A stretch of 64,000 bases of DNA from Xylanibacter ruminicola (GTDB lineage: Bacteria; Bacteroidota; Bacteroidia; Bacteroidales; Bacteroidaceae), in NCBI GenBank assembly GCA_015060625.1, contig SUYC01000015.1, positions 17,533 through 81,532 on the forward strand, given 5' to 3'. The notes under the pieces are model-generated. The model made no database searches and was not told the origin of the DNA. It saw only the letters and a program-made list of their open reading frames with translations. The first letter of the stretch is position 1, and the number at the start of each line of letters is the position of its first letter. Made by a program: the position numbers and the translations under genes. Of this stretch, positions 53,690-62,619 are shown in pieces.

Positions 53690-54673
53690 ATGAACGAACA
53701 AAACGCAGAAATTAAGCCTTACGTTATTGGCTTAGACTTAGGAGGTACCAACTCGGTATTTGGTATTGTTGATGCCCGTGGCGATATCAAGGCCACTACT
53801 GCCATCAAGACTGGTGGCTACGACAATGTAGATGATTATGTGGCCGCATCGGTTCAGGCTTTGCAGCCCATTATCGAGCAGGTCGGCGGTATCGAGAAAA
53901 TCAAGGCCATGGGTATTGGTGCTCCTAATGGCAATTATTATAACGGTACTATCGAGTTTGCTCCTAATCTGCCTTGGGCTCACAATGGTGTAGTGCCCCT
54001 GGCTAAGCTGTTCAGCGATGCACTGGGCATTCCCGTAGCGCTTACCAACGATGCCAATGCCGCTGCTATCGGCGAGATGGTTTACGGTGTGGCTCGCGGT
54101 ATGAAGAATTTTATCGTTATCACACTGGGTACCGGTGTGGGTTCGGGTATTGTGGTTAACGGACAGCTGCTTTACGGTCATGATGGTTTTGCCGGCGAGC
54201 TGGGCCATGTAACGATGGTTCGTGGCGAGGAAGGTCGCGCTTGCGGTTGCGGTCGTACAGGCTGCTTGGAGTGCTACTGCTCGGCCACAGGTGTGGCTCG
54301 TACTGCTCGCGAGATGCTGGCTAAGACCGATCGTCCATCGCTGTTGCGCGAGATGAATCCCGAGGATATCACATCGCTCGATGTATCTATCGCTGCTGGC
54401 AAGGGCGACGAGCTGGCTAAGGACATCTACGAGTTCACCGGTAAGATGCTTGGCGAGGCTTGTGCCGATTTCGCTGCTTTCTCATCACCCGAGGCATTCA
54501 TCTTCTTCGGTGGTATGGTTAAGGCCGGCGAACTGATTATGAAACCTATTCGCGAGGCTTACGATGCCCATGTGCTTAAGATTTTTAAGAACAAGGCAAA
54601 GTTCCTCGTATCAGGACTTGATGGCGCAAGTGCAGCCGTTCTCGGTGCTTCGGCCATCGGTTGGGAAGTATAA
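53690..54673 (+). CDS. ROK-family glucokinase
   Basis: 327 aa from ATG 53690 (MNEQNAEIKPYVIG), preceded by TAATTTTG at 53632-53639. ATP loop VIGLDLGGTNSVFGIVDARG, sugar loop LTNDANAAAIGE, phosphate-2 LGTGVGSGIVVNG, the HVTMV histidine, and the zinc cluster GRACGCGRTGCLECYCSATG (three Cys). It probably makes glucose-6-phosphate; other hexoses are possible. Single gene with its own terminator. Confidence 0.93.
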   Translation: MNEQNAEIKPYVIGLDLGGTNSVFGIVDARGDIKATTAIKTGGYDNVDDYVAASVQALQPIIEQVGGIEKIKAMGIGAPNGNYYNGTIEFAPNLPWAHNGVVPLAKLFSDALGIPVALTNDANAAAIGEMVYGVARGMKNFIVITLGTGVGSGIVVNGQLLYGHDGFAGELGHVTMVRGEEGRACGCGRTGCLECYCSATGVARTAREMLAKTDRPSLLREMNPEDITSLDVSIAAGKGDELAKDIYEFTGKMLGEACADFAAFSSPEAFIFFGGMVKAGELIMKPIREAYDAHVLKIFKNKAKFLVSGLDGASAAVLGASAIGWEV

Positions 54674-54693
54674 TCGATTTAGATAAATAATTA

Positions 54694-54736
54694 GAGAGGG
54701 GACTTGCTGCGTGGCGCAGTGAGTCCCCCTCGTTTT
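54694..54736 (+). terminator. Terminator of the glucokinase gene
   Basis: GAGAGGGGACTTGCTGCG pairs with CGCAGTGAGTCCCCCTC (small bulges), followed by TTTT. Confidence 0.8.
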
Positions 54737-54749
54737 CTCGGATAAGAAT

Positions 54750-54819
54750 TTGGCACGATTTGCATGAATTTTTCGCGAATTTTAAATATTTCGTGTTAAA
54801 TCGTGCAATTCGTGCCTAA
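54750..54819. repeat. Palindromic repeat (GGCACGAATTAC family), degenerate empty copy
   Basis: The left arm begins TTTGGCACGATTTGCATGAA and the right arm ends AATCGTGCAATTCGTGCC. Related to 41341-41417 and 50956-51424. It ends 7 bases before a TATCTTTG promoter box (54827-54834) for the next gene. Confidence 0.8.
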
Positions 54820-54826
54820 AAATCAT

Positions 54827-54834
54827 TATCTTTG
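54827..54834 (+). promoter_or_regulatory. -7 box (TATCTTTG) of the APH/RapZ-C gene
   Basis: It lies 8 bases before ATG 54843, so the mRNA is nearly leaderless. The sequence leading to it nearly matches that before rfbA. Confidence 0.6.
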
Positions 54835-54842
54835 CAGGCATT

Positions 54843-56381
54843 ATGGAGAAACTTATCGAATTATATACCCAATGGAGGGGGGCTGAGCCGGCTAACGTTC
54901 AGCAGATTCCCGGGGGCGGCAGTAACCGCACTTACTTCCGCCTGACCGACCAGCAAGGTCAATCGGTGATAGGCGTGATAGGCACCAGTCGCGATGAGGA
55001 TCATGCCTTTATCTATCTTACCAAGCATTTTTCGCGATTGCAGATGCCGGTGCCAAAGATTCTGGCTGCCAGCGACGATCAGCTGCGATACCTGCAAACC
55101 GACTTGGGTAGTATGTCACTCTTCGACGCCATTCGAGGCGGACGCGAAGCGGGAGGACGTTACACCCTGAAAGAGCAGGAACTGCTGCGCCGCACCATTC
55201 GCGAACTGCCTAAAATGCAGATGCTGGGAGCACGCGACCTGAAATTCGACAACTGCTATCCACAGGCTGAGTTTGATGTGGATAGTGTGCTGTTCGACCT
55301 GAATTATTTTAAGTACTGTTTCCTGAAGGCTACGGAGATTGATTTCCACGAGTTGAAGCTGGAGGCCGACTTTCGACTGATGGCAAAGGACTTGACGGCC
55401 GAGATGAGCGATAGTTTCCTGTATCGCGATTTCCAGGCGCGCAACGTGATGCTGGATCACGATGGCAATCCCTGGTTTATCGACTATCAGGGCGGTCGTA
55501 AAGGTCCGTACTACTACGATGTGGCATCGTTCTTGTGGCAGGCCTCGGCCAAATATCCCCACAAGCTGCGCCGTGAACTGGTATATGAATACTACAACTC
55601 GCTGAAGAACTACATAGAGGTGCCCACGGTGCGCCACTTCGTTAACCGTCTGTCGCTGTTTGTGCTGTTCCGCACGCTGCAGGTGCTGGGCGCTTATGGA
55701 TTCCGTGGCTATTTTGAACAGAAAAAGCATTTTATAGAAAGCATACCGCCTGCCATACAAAACTTGCGCGAGCTGTTGGCATCATCCACTCAGTTCCACT
55801 ATCCGTATCTGATGGCGATACTGCAGAAACTCACCGAACTGCCACAGTTCCAGCAAATTGAGACAGTGGCAAGTCGTGCGGATGGTTATAAGACGACCGA
55901 TCTGAACCCCTATAAGGCTCATCCGCAGGATGGTCCTGCCACCTTCTCGAAATACGATGCGCAGGGGCCGCTGGTGGTGAAGGTGTACAGTTTCTCATAC
56001 CGCAAGGGCATCCCCGAGGACGAGAGTGGCAATGGCGGTGGCTATGTGTTCGACTGTCGAAGCACGCACAACCCCGGGCGTTATGAGCCCTATAAGAAGT
56101 TGACGGGACTGGATGAGCCGGTGATTCGATTCCTGGAGGATGATGGTGAGATACTGGCGTTTCTGGATTCGGTGTATAAGTTGGCCGACAACCATGTGCG
56201 TCGCTATATTCAGCGTGGATTCACGTCGCTGATGTTCTCGTTCGGCTGCACAGGCGGTCAGCATCGCAGTGTGTATTCGGCGCAGCATCTGGCCGAGCAT
56301 ATCCACGAAAAGTTTGGTATCGAAGTGCGCGTAGAGCACCGCGAACAGAATATCAAGCAAACCTTCGAAGCTAAGCAATAA
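54843..56381 (+). CDS. APH-type kinase fused to a RapZ C-terminal domain
   Basis: 512 aa. Residues 1-~330 are a choline/aminoglycoside-phosphotransferase kinase like the AmgK cell-wall-sugar kinases: GGGSNRTYFRLTD near the start, LYRDFQARNVMLDHDG (HxD site as YRDF..N), WFIDYQGGRKGPYYYD (metal Asp). Residues ~375-505 match the C-terminal sensing domain of RapZ: VKVYSFSYRKGIP, GGYVFDCRSTHNPGR, and SFGCTGGQHRSVYSA. The Walker A kinase half of RapZ is absent. A role in amino-sugar recycling or GlcN-6-P sensing is inferred. Single gene. Confidence 0.85.
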   Translation: MEKLIELYTQWRGAEPANVQQIPGGGSNRTYFRLTDQQGQSVIGVIGTSRDEDHAFIYLTKHFSRLQMPVPKILAASDDQLRYLQTDLGSMSLFDAIRGGREAGGRYTLKEQELLRRTIRELPKMQMLGARDLKFDNCYPQAEFDVDSVLFDLNYFKYCFLKATEIDFHELKLEADFRLMAKDLTAEMSDSFLYRDFQARNVMLDHDGNPWFIDYQGGRKGPYYYDVASFLWQASAKYPHKLRRELVYEYYNSLKNYIEVPTVRHFVNRLSLFVLFRTLQVLGAYGFRGYFEQKKHFIESIPPAIQNLRELLASSTQFHYPYLMAILQKLTELPQFQQIETVASRADGYKTTDLNPYKAHPQDGPATFSKYDAQGPLVVKVYSFSYRKGIPEDESGNGGGYVFDCRSTHNPGRYEPYKKLTGLDEPVIRFLEDDGEILAFLDSVYKLADNHVRRYIQRGFTSLMFSFGCTGGQHRSVYSAQHLAEHIHEKFGIEVRVEHREQNIKQTFEAKQ

Positions 56382-56390
56382 TAATATAAA

Positions 56391-56473
56391 AACACAGAGG
56401 CACAGAGTAACAGAGGATTTATTATCTTTGAGGAATAATAAAGAAAATCTCTGTATCTCTGTGTCTCTGTGTT
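56391..56473. repeat. CACAGAG-type palindromic repeat between convergent genes
   Basis: The left arm (AACACAGAGGCACAGAGTAA...) and the right arm (...TCTCTGTGTCTCTGTGTT) are inverted and share CAGAG units. The centre is A/T-rich. It can serve as a bidirectional terminator. Different in sequence from the GGCACG family. Confidence 0.8.
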
Positions 56474-56486
56474 GAACAAAAAGCAC

Positions 56487-56909
56487 TTACTCAGCGCTCT
56501 CGGTTTCGGGCTCCTCGTCTTTGAAGTCGGTGATGCCGGCCTCGATCAGGATATTATACCAGGTGATGAGCTTCTTGATGTGACTATCCTTTACGCGGTC
56601 CTGATCCCACTCGGGCAGTACCTTTGTAAAGTACTCGCGCAGCTCGGCGCTCGAAGCCTTTTTCTCGTTGATGCTGGCGCGCTTGCCGTCCTCCAGTTTC
56701 TTCAGGTTGTCGAGAACATCTGTCAGGGGCACATCATCAGTCTCGGTAAACATGGCGATGTCGCCGAGTGATGTGATACGATCGGTAGCAAAGGCTGGCA
56801 GACGCTTGTGAGTACCATCCAGAGCCTCTACAATCAAATTGTTGTTACCACGAGTAACAAGCTTGTATAAACCGGGTTTACCGGCAATTGCTAAAATTGT
56901 TTGTTGCAT
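56487..56909 (-). CDS. DUF5606 family protein
   Basis: 140 aa, MQQTILAIAGKPGLYKLVTR start typical of DUF5606. The N-terminal ~45 residues are a small beta domain, then helical (DDVPLTDVLDNLKKLEDG, PEWDQDRVKDSHIKKLITWY), with an acidic end (EEPETESAE). Function unknown. It ends the nusB-yajC-ybbR-coaE operon, overlapping coaE by 19 bases. Confidence 0.85.
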   Translation of the reverse strand: MQQTILAIAGKPGLYKLVTRGNNNLIVEALDGTHKRLPAFATDRITSLGDIAMFTETDDVPLTDVLDNLKKLEDGKRASINEKKASSAELREYFTKVLPEWDQDRVKDSHIKKLITWYNILIEAGITDFKDEEPETESAE

Positions 56910-57457
56910 TGTCTTAATATTTTATTAATTTGATTATCAATATTTGCTTCTCCATCATTAATCAGAATATAATCCGATTTGCATATCACCTGCTGCTGCG
57001 GCAGTTGTCGGTTCATCCACTGCAATGCCTGTTCGCGACTGATACCGTCGCGCTTCATCACACGCTGGAGGCGTACCTTTTTGGGTGCAATCACCGCTAT
57101 CACCTTATCCACCAGTGCATCGGCACCGCTTTCAAACAAGATGGCGCTCTCCATGAATTCGAGTCGGCTTTGGCGGAAGGCATTGAATACGGCAGGGTGA
57201 ACGATGGCGTCGATAGCTTTGGCATTGCTGGGCGATGCCAATAGGAATTTTGCCACAGCAGCCTTGTTAAGCATCCCTTCGGGGGTGTAGGTGTCGGGAC
57301 CAATCAGTGCTGTTAGTTCCTGGCGCAGTTCGGGTGAGTTGCGCATCAAGCGTTTCGCCACGCTATCGCAGTCGAACACCTCGAAGCCACGCTCATGCAG
57401 CGCACGGCACACGAAGCTTTTGCCGCTGCCAATGCCACCTGTGATACCTATTTTCAT
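56891..57457 (-). CDS. coaE: Dephospho-CoA kinase
   Basis: Last step of CoA synthesis. 188 aa with P-loop GITGGIGSGKSFV (residues 4-16), FDCDSVAKRLM, the lid RMRRVMKRDGISREQA equivalent near 135, and SDYILINDGE near 165. It overlaps ybbR by 4 bases. With coaW elsewhere in the window, both ends of the CoA route are represented. Confidence 0.95.
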   Translation of the reverse strand: MKIGITGGIGSGKSFVCRALHERGFEVFDCDSVAKRLMRNSPELRQELTALIGPDTYTPEGMLNKAAVAKFLLASPSNAKAIDAIVHPAVFNAFRQSRLEFMESAILFESGADALVDKVIAVIAPKKVRLQRVMKRDGISREQALQWMNRQLPQQQVICKSDYILINDGEANIDNQINKILRQCNKQF

Positions 57458-58443
57458 TCCTCGTCCGATTCAATCAGATAGTCAACCATGCTGGTTTCCA
57501 AACGTGCTCTGGAAATGCCACGTGGCACACTCTTCAGATAGATGTGACACTTTTCCTGTGGGTGATCCTTAATCTCGTTATAATCGGCCACCACGTAAAA
57601 GTCGGTTGGCTTAAGATTGCGGTACACGCTGACACCCGTCACAAACGTAACGTTTACACGCGAGGGGAACGTGCGAATCGACTTGCCTGCGGGCAGATTG
57701 ATGGCCTTGATGGGTACACCCTCGATGCTCTCCTCGGTCAGTACGTCGGTGCAGAAGGTAACCCGCACATGGTCGGGTATCATCTTCACGCCCTTAATCT
57801 TAGCCAGTTCGCAATTTGCACGTAGCGTGTCGCGAAAGTTGGCGTAGTTTAGTTGTTCGGTGTAAACCACGTTGATGCTATCCAGCTTCTCGGGCGAAGC
57901 ATAGATGGTTACGCTATCAGGATTGTAAGCCACGCGCGAAATAAAGAACAACTCCTCGGGAATCACGCGTCCACTCCAGCGCACGGGCACCGTTTTCTTG
58001 TCGCCGTAGTTGTAGTAGAACTCCAGCTTCTCGGGTTTCATTGCCGTAATGCGCGAACCGTTGGCCAGCTGCTGATAAATCAGTTTCTGTATTTCCTGCT
58101 GCGAAATCACACCAGTGCCATTGCCGTGCGAGTAGTTCTTAAAGTTCACGTTCACCTTGCGCAGTATGTCGCCATACAAATAAGTAAGGAGCGTGATGCC
58201 CTTGTCGCGGATGGTGACGCGCACCGTATCCGTCTCTTCGCTGGTAAGCACAGCATTCTTGGGGATGCCCACCACCGACACAGGGATGGCAAACTCGCGT
58301 TCATACACCTCGTTAAGGGTGGTTTGCAACCAGAAAATGCCCGAAAGTGCCAGGAAGAACACAAAAATCAGTAGCTCCTTATTAGCCTTGCTAAAAAGGA
58401 GCTTGTGTAATAATTGTGCAGCGCTTCCCAGGTATTTGTTCAT
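57454..58443 (-). CDS. YbbR-domain protein (CdaR-like)
   Basis: 329 aa: one N-terminal membrane helix (residues 23-45) and repeated YbbR-like beta domains outside, e.g. FAIPVSVVGIPKNAVL, VPVRWSGRVIPEELFF and KSIRTFPSRVNVTFVT. In Firmicutes such proteins control cyclic di-AMP synthase; whether that applies here is unknown. Position between yajC and coaE is characteristic of Bacteroidetes. The start ATG directly follows the yajC stop. Confidence 0.85.
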   Translation of the reverse strand: MNKYLGSAAQLLHKLLFSKANKELLIFVFFLALSGIFWLQTTLNEVYEREFAIPVSVVGIPKNAVLTSEETDTVRVTIRDKGITLLTYLYGDILRKVNVNFKNYSHGNGTGVISQQEIQKLIYQQLANGSRITAMKPEKLEFYYNYGDKKTVPVRWSGRVIPEELFFISRVAYNPDSVTIYASPEKLDSINVVYTEQLNYANFRDTLRANCELAKIKGVKMIPDHVRVTFCTDVLTEESIEGVPIKAINLPAGKSIRTFPSRVNVTFVTGVSVYRNLKPTDFYVVADYNEIKDHPQEKCHIYLKSVPRGISRARLETSMVDYLIESDEE

Positions 58444-58764
58444 TTACTTTGCCTGCTGGGTGCTTGCCATATCTTTGTAAACCGATGTCTTCTCGACAGT
58501 AATAACCACGTCGCGAGCAATCTTGATGTCAACCGTGTTCTTAGCCAGGTCGATGCTCTTAACTGTGCCGTGGATACCACCACCGGTTACAACCTCGGTA
58601 CCTTCCGTAAGTTCGTTCTGAAACTTCTGGATTTCCTTCTGTTTCTTCTGCTGTGGGCGAATCATGAAGAACCACATAATGGCAAAGATGGCCACCATCA
58701 TGATGATCATGCTCATACCGCCACCATTCTGTGCTGCTTGTGCAGCGAGTACAAAATTAGTCAT
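58444..58764 (-). CDS. yajC: Preprotein translocase subunit YajC
   Basis: 106 aa: N-terminal membrane helix with MIIMMVAIFAIMWFFMIRPQ (the RPQQKK after it is diagnostic), then a small domain with FQNELTEGTEVVTGGGIHGTV. It belongs to the SecDF-YajC holo-translocon. Overlaps nusB by 8 bases. Confidence 0.94.
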   Translation of the reverse strand: MTNFVLAAQAAQNGGGMSMIIMMVAIFAIMWFFMIRPQQKKQKEIQKFQNELTEGTEVVTGGGIHGTVKSIDLAKNTVDIKIARDVVITVEKTSVYKDMASTQQAK

Positions 58765-59743
58765 GTTGCTTTGTTATAATTTGTTTTTTGGGTTTATATT
58801 CTCTCTCCTTCTTAGGTTCGATAAACTTAGCCAGTCGGCCACTCTCTACCAGGTTGCGTGCAATACCGTCCAGCATGCCGTTGATATAGCCGGCACTCTT
58901 GGGGGTAGAGTAGAACTTGGCAATCTCTACGTACTCGTTGATAGTAACGCTGATGGGCACGTTGGGCAGTGTCATCATCTCGGCGATGGCAATCTGCATC
59001 AGGATGATATCCATGTAGGCCAGTCGCGAGAAATCCCAGTTGCGCGAAGCCTCGCTCATGAAGCGCTGGTAATCGTCGGCATTCAGGATAGCAGCACGGA
59101 ACACCTTGCGTGCAAAGTCCTTCTCCTCCTCGCTGTCCCACTCGGGCAGTAACTCCTGCTTGGGACCGTTCTTCTCTTCAAAGCGCTTGATAGTCTTCAG
59201 CACAAATGTATCTACGATGGTCTTATCGTCGTTCCAGTACAGGCTCATGTCCTCCAGGATAGAGTCGAGCTCATCATTGTCCTGAATCAAGGTGCGGTAT
59301 ATCTTGCGCCAGAATTCACGGTCCACATTGTAGTTATCCTCGGGGTTATTCATGTACTCCTGATAAACCTCGCTCTGCTCAATCTTCTCCAGCAGCGATG
59401 CTACAAAAGCGGCATTCTCGTCCCAACCGCTCTTCTGGGTGCTGATAAAGTCGTTAAGCTGCTTGTTCTCGGCCAACTGGATGGCAAAGCGGTTCAGTAC
59501 GAAGCGCTGCGATGGTTCGGGAGTGCCTTCACGCTTGGCACGCTGCACCAGAACCTCCATACGGCGGTTTGCTTCTTTATTAACGGCCACCATCAGGGCC
59601 AGCATGTAGTTGTAGAGGTCATAAGCTTTCGAGAGACTGAAAAATAACTCTTTTTCAGCCGTGTCGATGTTCTTGTTGCCGTTTTGATAGTAGGCGTAGG
59701 TTAACTGAACAATCTTAATTCTGATAATTTCTCTGTTAATCAT
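58757..59743 (-). CDS. nusB: Transcription antitermination factor NusB (long Bacteroidetes form)
   Basis: 328 aa, twice the E. coli length. The start MINREIIRIKIVQLTYAYYQ and the C-terminal NusB domain (ISVTINEYVEIAKFYSTPKS, INGMLDGIARNLVESGR) are typical. The middle is a Bacteroidetes-specific helical expansion. With NusE/S10 it aids rRNA transcription. It is first in the five-gene operon; the C terminus ends in a basic tail. Confidence 0.93.
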   Translation of the reverse strand: MINREIIRIKIVQLTYAYYQNGNKNIDTAEKELFFSLSKAYDLYNYMLALMVAVNKEANRRMEVLVQRAKREGTPEPSQRFVLNRFAIQLAENKQLNDFISTQKSGWDENAAFVASLLEKIEQSEVYQEYMNNPEDNYNVDREFWRKIYRTLIQDNDELDSILEDMSLYWNDDKTIVDTFVLKTIKRFEEKNGPKQELLPEWDSEEEKDFARKVFRAAILNADDYQRFMSEASRNWDFSRLAYMDIILMQIAIAEMMTLPNVPISVTINEYVEIAKFYSTPKSAGYINGMLDGIARNLVESGRLAKFIEPKKEREYKPKKQIITKQHD

Positions 59744-59805
59744 CTCACTTGATGTTTTTTATTATTATACCTATTATTATATAAACTTTTGGTTTAAATC
59801 GGTTG

Positions 59806-59837
59806 CAAAATTAGTAAAAAAGGTCGGAACCTGCAAG
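59806..59837 (-). promoter_or_regulatory. Promoter of the nusB operon
   Basis: Minus-strand CTTG (59834-59837), 20 bases, TAATTTTG (59806-59813). Confidence 0.7.
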
Positions 59838-59872
59838 AAAAACATCGAAAATTGAGGTTTTTTAGCCAAATA

Positions 59873-59904
59873 TTTGGTTGGTATCAAAAAAAGTAGTACC
59901 TTTG
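59873..59904 (+). promoter_or_regulatory. Promoter of the rplY operon
   Basis: TTTG 59873-59876, 20 bases, TACCTTTG 59897-59904. The ~85-base leader has a hairpin TCGGC/GCCGA (59915-59929) that could be an autoregulatory site for L25; this is only a suggestion. Confidence 0.8.
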
Positions 59905-59994
59905 CACCGCTTTTTCGGCTTCGTGCCGAGATTCGTGTGATGGCGAATTAAGCAAAACGTAATTTTTAACAACTTAATTTAGAGTAACACATTT

Positions 59995-60594
59995 ATGAAA
60001 GAAATTAGCGTAAGTGGCCAGAAGCGTGCCACAACTGGCAAGAAGGCCAGCAAGGAAATGCGTAAGGAAGGTCTCGTGCCTTGCAACATGTACGGTGAGG
60101 CAAAGGGTGAGAACGGTCTGCCCGTATCACTGTCATTTGCTATTCCTGCTTCACAGCTCCGTCGTGTTGTTTATTCACCCGATGTTTATGTTGTAAACCT
60201 GACTATCGACGGTGAGGCTCACAAGGCTGTTATGAAGGAGCTCCAGTTCCACCCCACAACAGATGCTCTGATGCATGTTGACTTCTATGAGGTTAACGAT
60301 GAGAAGCCCATCACTATCGGTATCCCCGTTAAGTTGGTAGGTCACGCTCAGGGTGTTCGTGATGGTGGTCGTCTCAGCCAGGCTGTTCGCACACTTAACG
60401 TTACAGCTCCTTACAAGCAGATTCCTGAGGTTCTGAATGTAGATGTTACAGAGCTCAAGCTCGGTAAGGCTATCAAGGTTGCTGAGCTGAACTTCGAAGG
60501 TCTGCAGATCGCTACTCCTGCTCAGGTTGTAGTATGCTCAGTTAAGGCTACACGTGCTTCTCGTTCTGCTGCTGCTGCCGAGGCTGCCCAGTAA
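59995..60594 (+). CDS. rplY: 50S ribosomal protein L25 (Ctc type)
   Basis: Binds 5S rRNA. 199 aa, the long form with N-terminal 5S-binding domain (ISVSGQKRATTGKKASKEMR, then GLVPCNMYGEA) and a C-terminal beta domain (PITIGIPVKLVGHAQGVRDG), ending in a low-complexity Ala/Ser tail. Codon use is biased toward common codons (GCT, CGT), as expected for ribosomal genes. pth follows 16 bases later. Confidence 0.95.
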   Translation: MKEISVSGQKRATTGKKASKEMRKEGLVPCNMYGEAKGENGLPVSLSFAIPASQLRRVVYSPDVYVVNLTIDGEAHKAVMKELQFHPTTDALMHVDFYEVNDEKPITIGIPVKLVGHAQGVRDGGRLSQAVRTLNVTAPYKQIPEVLNVDVTELKLGKAIKVAELNFEGLQIATPAQVVVCSVKATRASRSAAAAEAAQ

Positions 60595-60610
60595 TTAAAA
60601 GAATTATTAC

Positions 60611-61183
60611 GTGGAGAAGTATTTAATTGTTGGCTTGGGGAATATCGGCGACGAGTACGAGAACACCCGCCACAATACAGGCTTTATGGTATTGGATGCT
60701 TTTGCTAAGGCATCCAATATTCATTTTGATGATAAACGCTATGGCTTTGTGGCCGAAACATCGCTAAAGGGGCGCAAGGTGATATTGCTCAAACCATCCA
60801 CTTATATGAATCTGAGCGGTAATGCCGTGCGTTACTGGCTGAATAAGGAAAATATCGAACAGAGCCGACTGTTGGTTATTAGCGACGACGTGGCGCTGCC
60901 TCTCGGTGCTTTCCGACTGAAGGCCAGCGGCTCTAATGGCGGTCATAACGGTTTGGGACATATCCAGCAGCTCATCGGTCAGAACTATGCTCGCTTGCGT
61001 ATGGGTATCGGCAACGATTTTCCACGCGGTATGCAGGTGGATTGGGTGCTCGGCAAATACGACGACGAGGATATGAAAACCCTCCAGCCAAGCATCGATA
61101 CCGCTTGCGACATCATCAAGAGCTTTGTGCTCGCTGGTATCGACATTACAATGAACCAGTTTAACAAATTGGGTAAAAAATAG
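60611..61183 (+). CDS. pth: Peptidyl-tRNA hydrolase
   Basis: Frees tRNA from dropped-off peptidyl-tRNA. 190 aa, GTG start at 60611. [20 protein letters not shown] holds the catalytic His21; [26 protein letters not shown] (Asp) and [14 protein letters not shown] complete the active site. Operon with rplY and the S4 protein, the common order. Confidence 0.96.
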   Translation: MEKYLIVGLGNIGDEYENTRHNTGFMVLDAFAKASNIHFDDKRYGFVAETSLKGRKVILLKPSTYMNLSGNAVRYWLNKENIEQSRLLVISDDVALPLGAFRLKASGSNGGHNGLGHIQQLIGQNYARLRMGIGNDFPRGMQVDWVLGKYDDEDMKTLQPSIDTACDIIKSFVLAGIDITMNQFNKLGKK

Positions 61184-61186
61184 TTT

Positions 61187-61567
61187 ATGGAAGAAGCAAG
61201 AATCGACAAGTGGCTTTGGGCATCACGTATTTTTAAGACCCGCTCTATAGCAGCCGACGCCTGTAAGAACGGTCGCGTTACCATCGCTGGGGTAAACGTA
61301 AAACCCTCGCGCATGGTGAAGGTGGGCGAGACTGTGAGCGTGCGCAAACCACCCATCACTTACTCATTCCGTATTCTGAAGACTATCGAACAGCGCGTAG
61401 GAGCAAAACTCCTGCCCGAAATCTACGAGAATGTGACGGCTCCCGAGCAGTACGAACTGCTGGAGATGACACGTATCAGTGGTTTCGTGGATCGTGCCCG
61501 TGGTACGGGGCGTCCCACCAAAAAGGACCGTCGCAGTCTGGATGCGTTTATCAGCGACATGGAATAA
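61187..61567 (+). CDS. S4-domain RNA-binding protein (HslR/Hsp15-like)
   Basis: 126 aa. The S4 domain begins RIDKWLWASRIFKTRSIAAD and includes GRVTIAGVNVKPS and VKVGETVSVRKP. A charged C-terminal part with GRPTKKDRRSLDAF is typical of heat-shock protein 15, which rescues stalled 50S-peptidyl-tRNA complexes. Three bases after pth. Confidence 0.88.
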   Translation: MEEARIDKWLWASRIFKTRSIAADACKNGRVTIAGVNVKPSRMVKVGETVSVRKPPITYSFRILKTIEQRVGAKLLPEIYENVTAPEQYELLEMTRISGFVDRARGTGRPTKKDRRSLDAFISDME

Positions 61568-61581
61568 AAACCGAGATTGCT

Positions 61582-62574
61582 ATGACATTACTTAATATCG
61601 GACTGATTGTCTTAGGTCTCATCCTCGTTATCTGGGGAGCCGATCGTATGACGGACGGTGCCTCAAAGCTGGCTCGTGGCATGCACGTGCCCGAAATCGT
61701 GATAGGTCTTACCATCGTAGCTGCCGGCACTTCGGCGCCAGAGCTGTTTGTGAGTCTGATGTCGGCCTTGAAGGGTACGCCCGACCTGGCTGTAGGTAAT
61801 GTGATTGGTTCAAACATCTTCAACACCCTGCTCATCGTGGGATGTTCGGCTGCCGTAGCCCCCATAGCTGTGGCGCCAAACACCGTCAAAAAGGATATCC
61901 CCTTTGCTATCGGAGCCTCGTTGCTGCTCTTCATGCTGTGTTTCGACGATATGAGCTCGGTACACCTGTGGGGCAACGATATCAGTCGCTCCGACGGTAT
62001 CATCCTGCTCATCGGTTTTGCAGCCTTTATGGTTTACACCTTCCAGATGGCTGCCAAGGACGGACTGCTCGACTGCTTCGACGAGGAACTGGGTGTGCAG
62101 CGCGAAAAGCCCAAAAAGGATTATGCGCAGATTTGGCGTAACCTCTTTTGGATAGCGCTCGGTCTTGGCTGTTTGATTGTGGGCAGTCATATCTTTGTGA
62201 ATGGTGCCACTTATGTGGCGCATCGTTTTGGTATCCGTCAGAGTGTGGTTGGTCTTACCATCGTGGCTGGCGGTACATCACTACCCGAGTTGGCTACCAG
62301 TGTGGTAGCTGCCTACAAGGGACGTTCGGCCATGGCTATCGGAAACGTCATTGGCTCTAATGTGTTTAATATTCTGCTTATTCTCGGCATCACGGCTGTG
62401 GTTCACCCCATGCGCATCATGGGTATCACCATCGTCGATCTGATGATGATGCTGATTAGTATCGGACTGATGTGGATATTCGCCATCACTAAGTATTACG
62501 TATCGCGTCGCGAGGGATGGGTACTGATACTTACCTTTATGGGCTACTTGGCGTGGTTGCTGTATCTACTTTAA
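61582..62574 (+). CDS. Calcium/sodium antiporter (CaCA, YrbG-type)
   Basis: 330 aa with ten membrane helices in two inverted halves, each with the alpha repeat: VIGLTIVAAGTSAPELFVSL and NVIGSNIFNTLLIVG in the first half, VVGLTIVAGGTSLPELATSV and NVIGSNVFNILLILG in the second. Cytoplasmic loop of ~40 charged residues in the middle. Exchanges Na+ for Ca2+ (or K+ with). It lies 15 bases after the S4 gene. Confidence 0.94.
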   Translation: MTLLNIGLIVLGLILVIWGADRMTDGASKLARGMHVPEIVIGLTIVAAGTSAPELFVSLMSALKGTPDLAVGNVIGSNIFNTLLIVGCSAAVAPIAVAPNTVKKDIPFAIGASLLLFMLCFDDMSSVHLWGNDISRSDGIILLIGFAAFMVYTFQMAAKDGLLDCFDEELGVQREKPKKDYAQIWRNLFWIALGLGCLIVGSHIFVNGATYVAHRFGIRQSVVGLTIVAGGTSLPELATSVVAAYKGRSAMAIGNVIGSNVFNILLILGITAVVHPMRIMGITIVDLMMMLISIGLMWIFAITKYYVSRREGWVLILTFMGYLAWLLYLL

Positions 62575-62619
62575 TGGATAACAGGGGTACTTGAACACCC
62601 CCTCTAAAAAAACAAGAAA

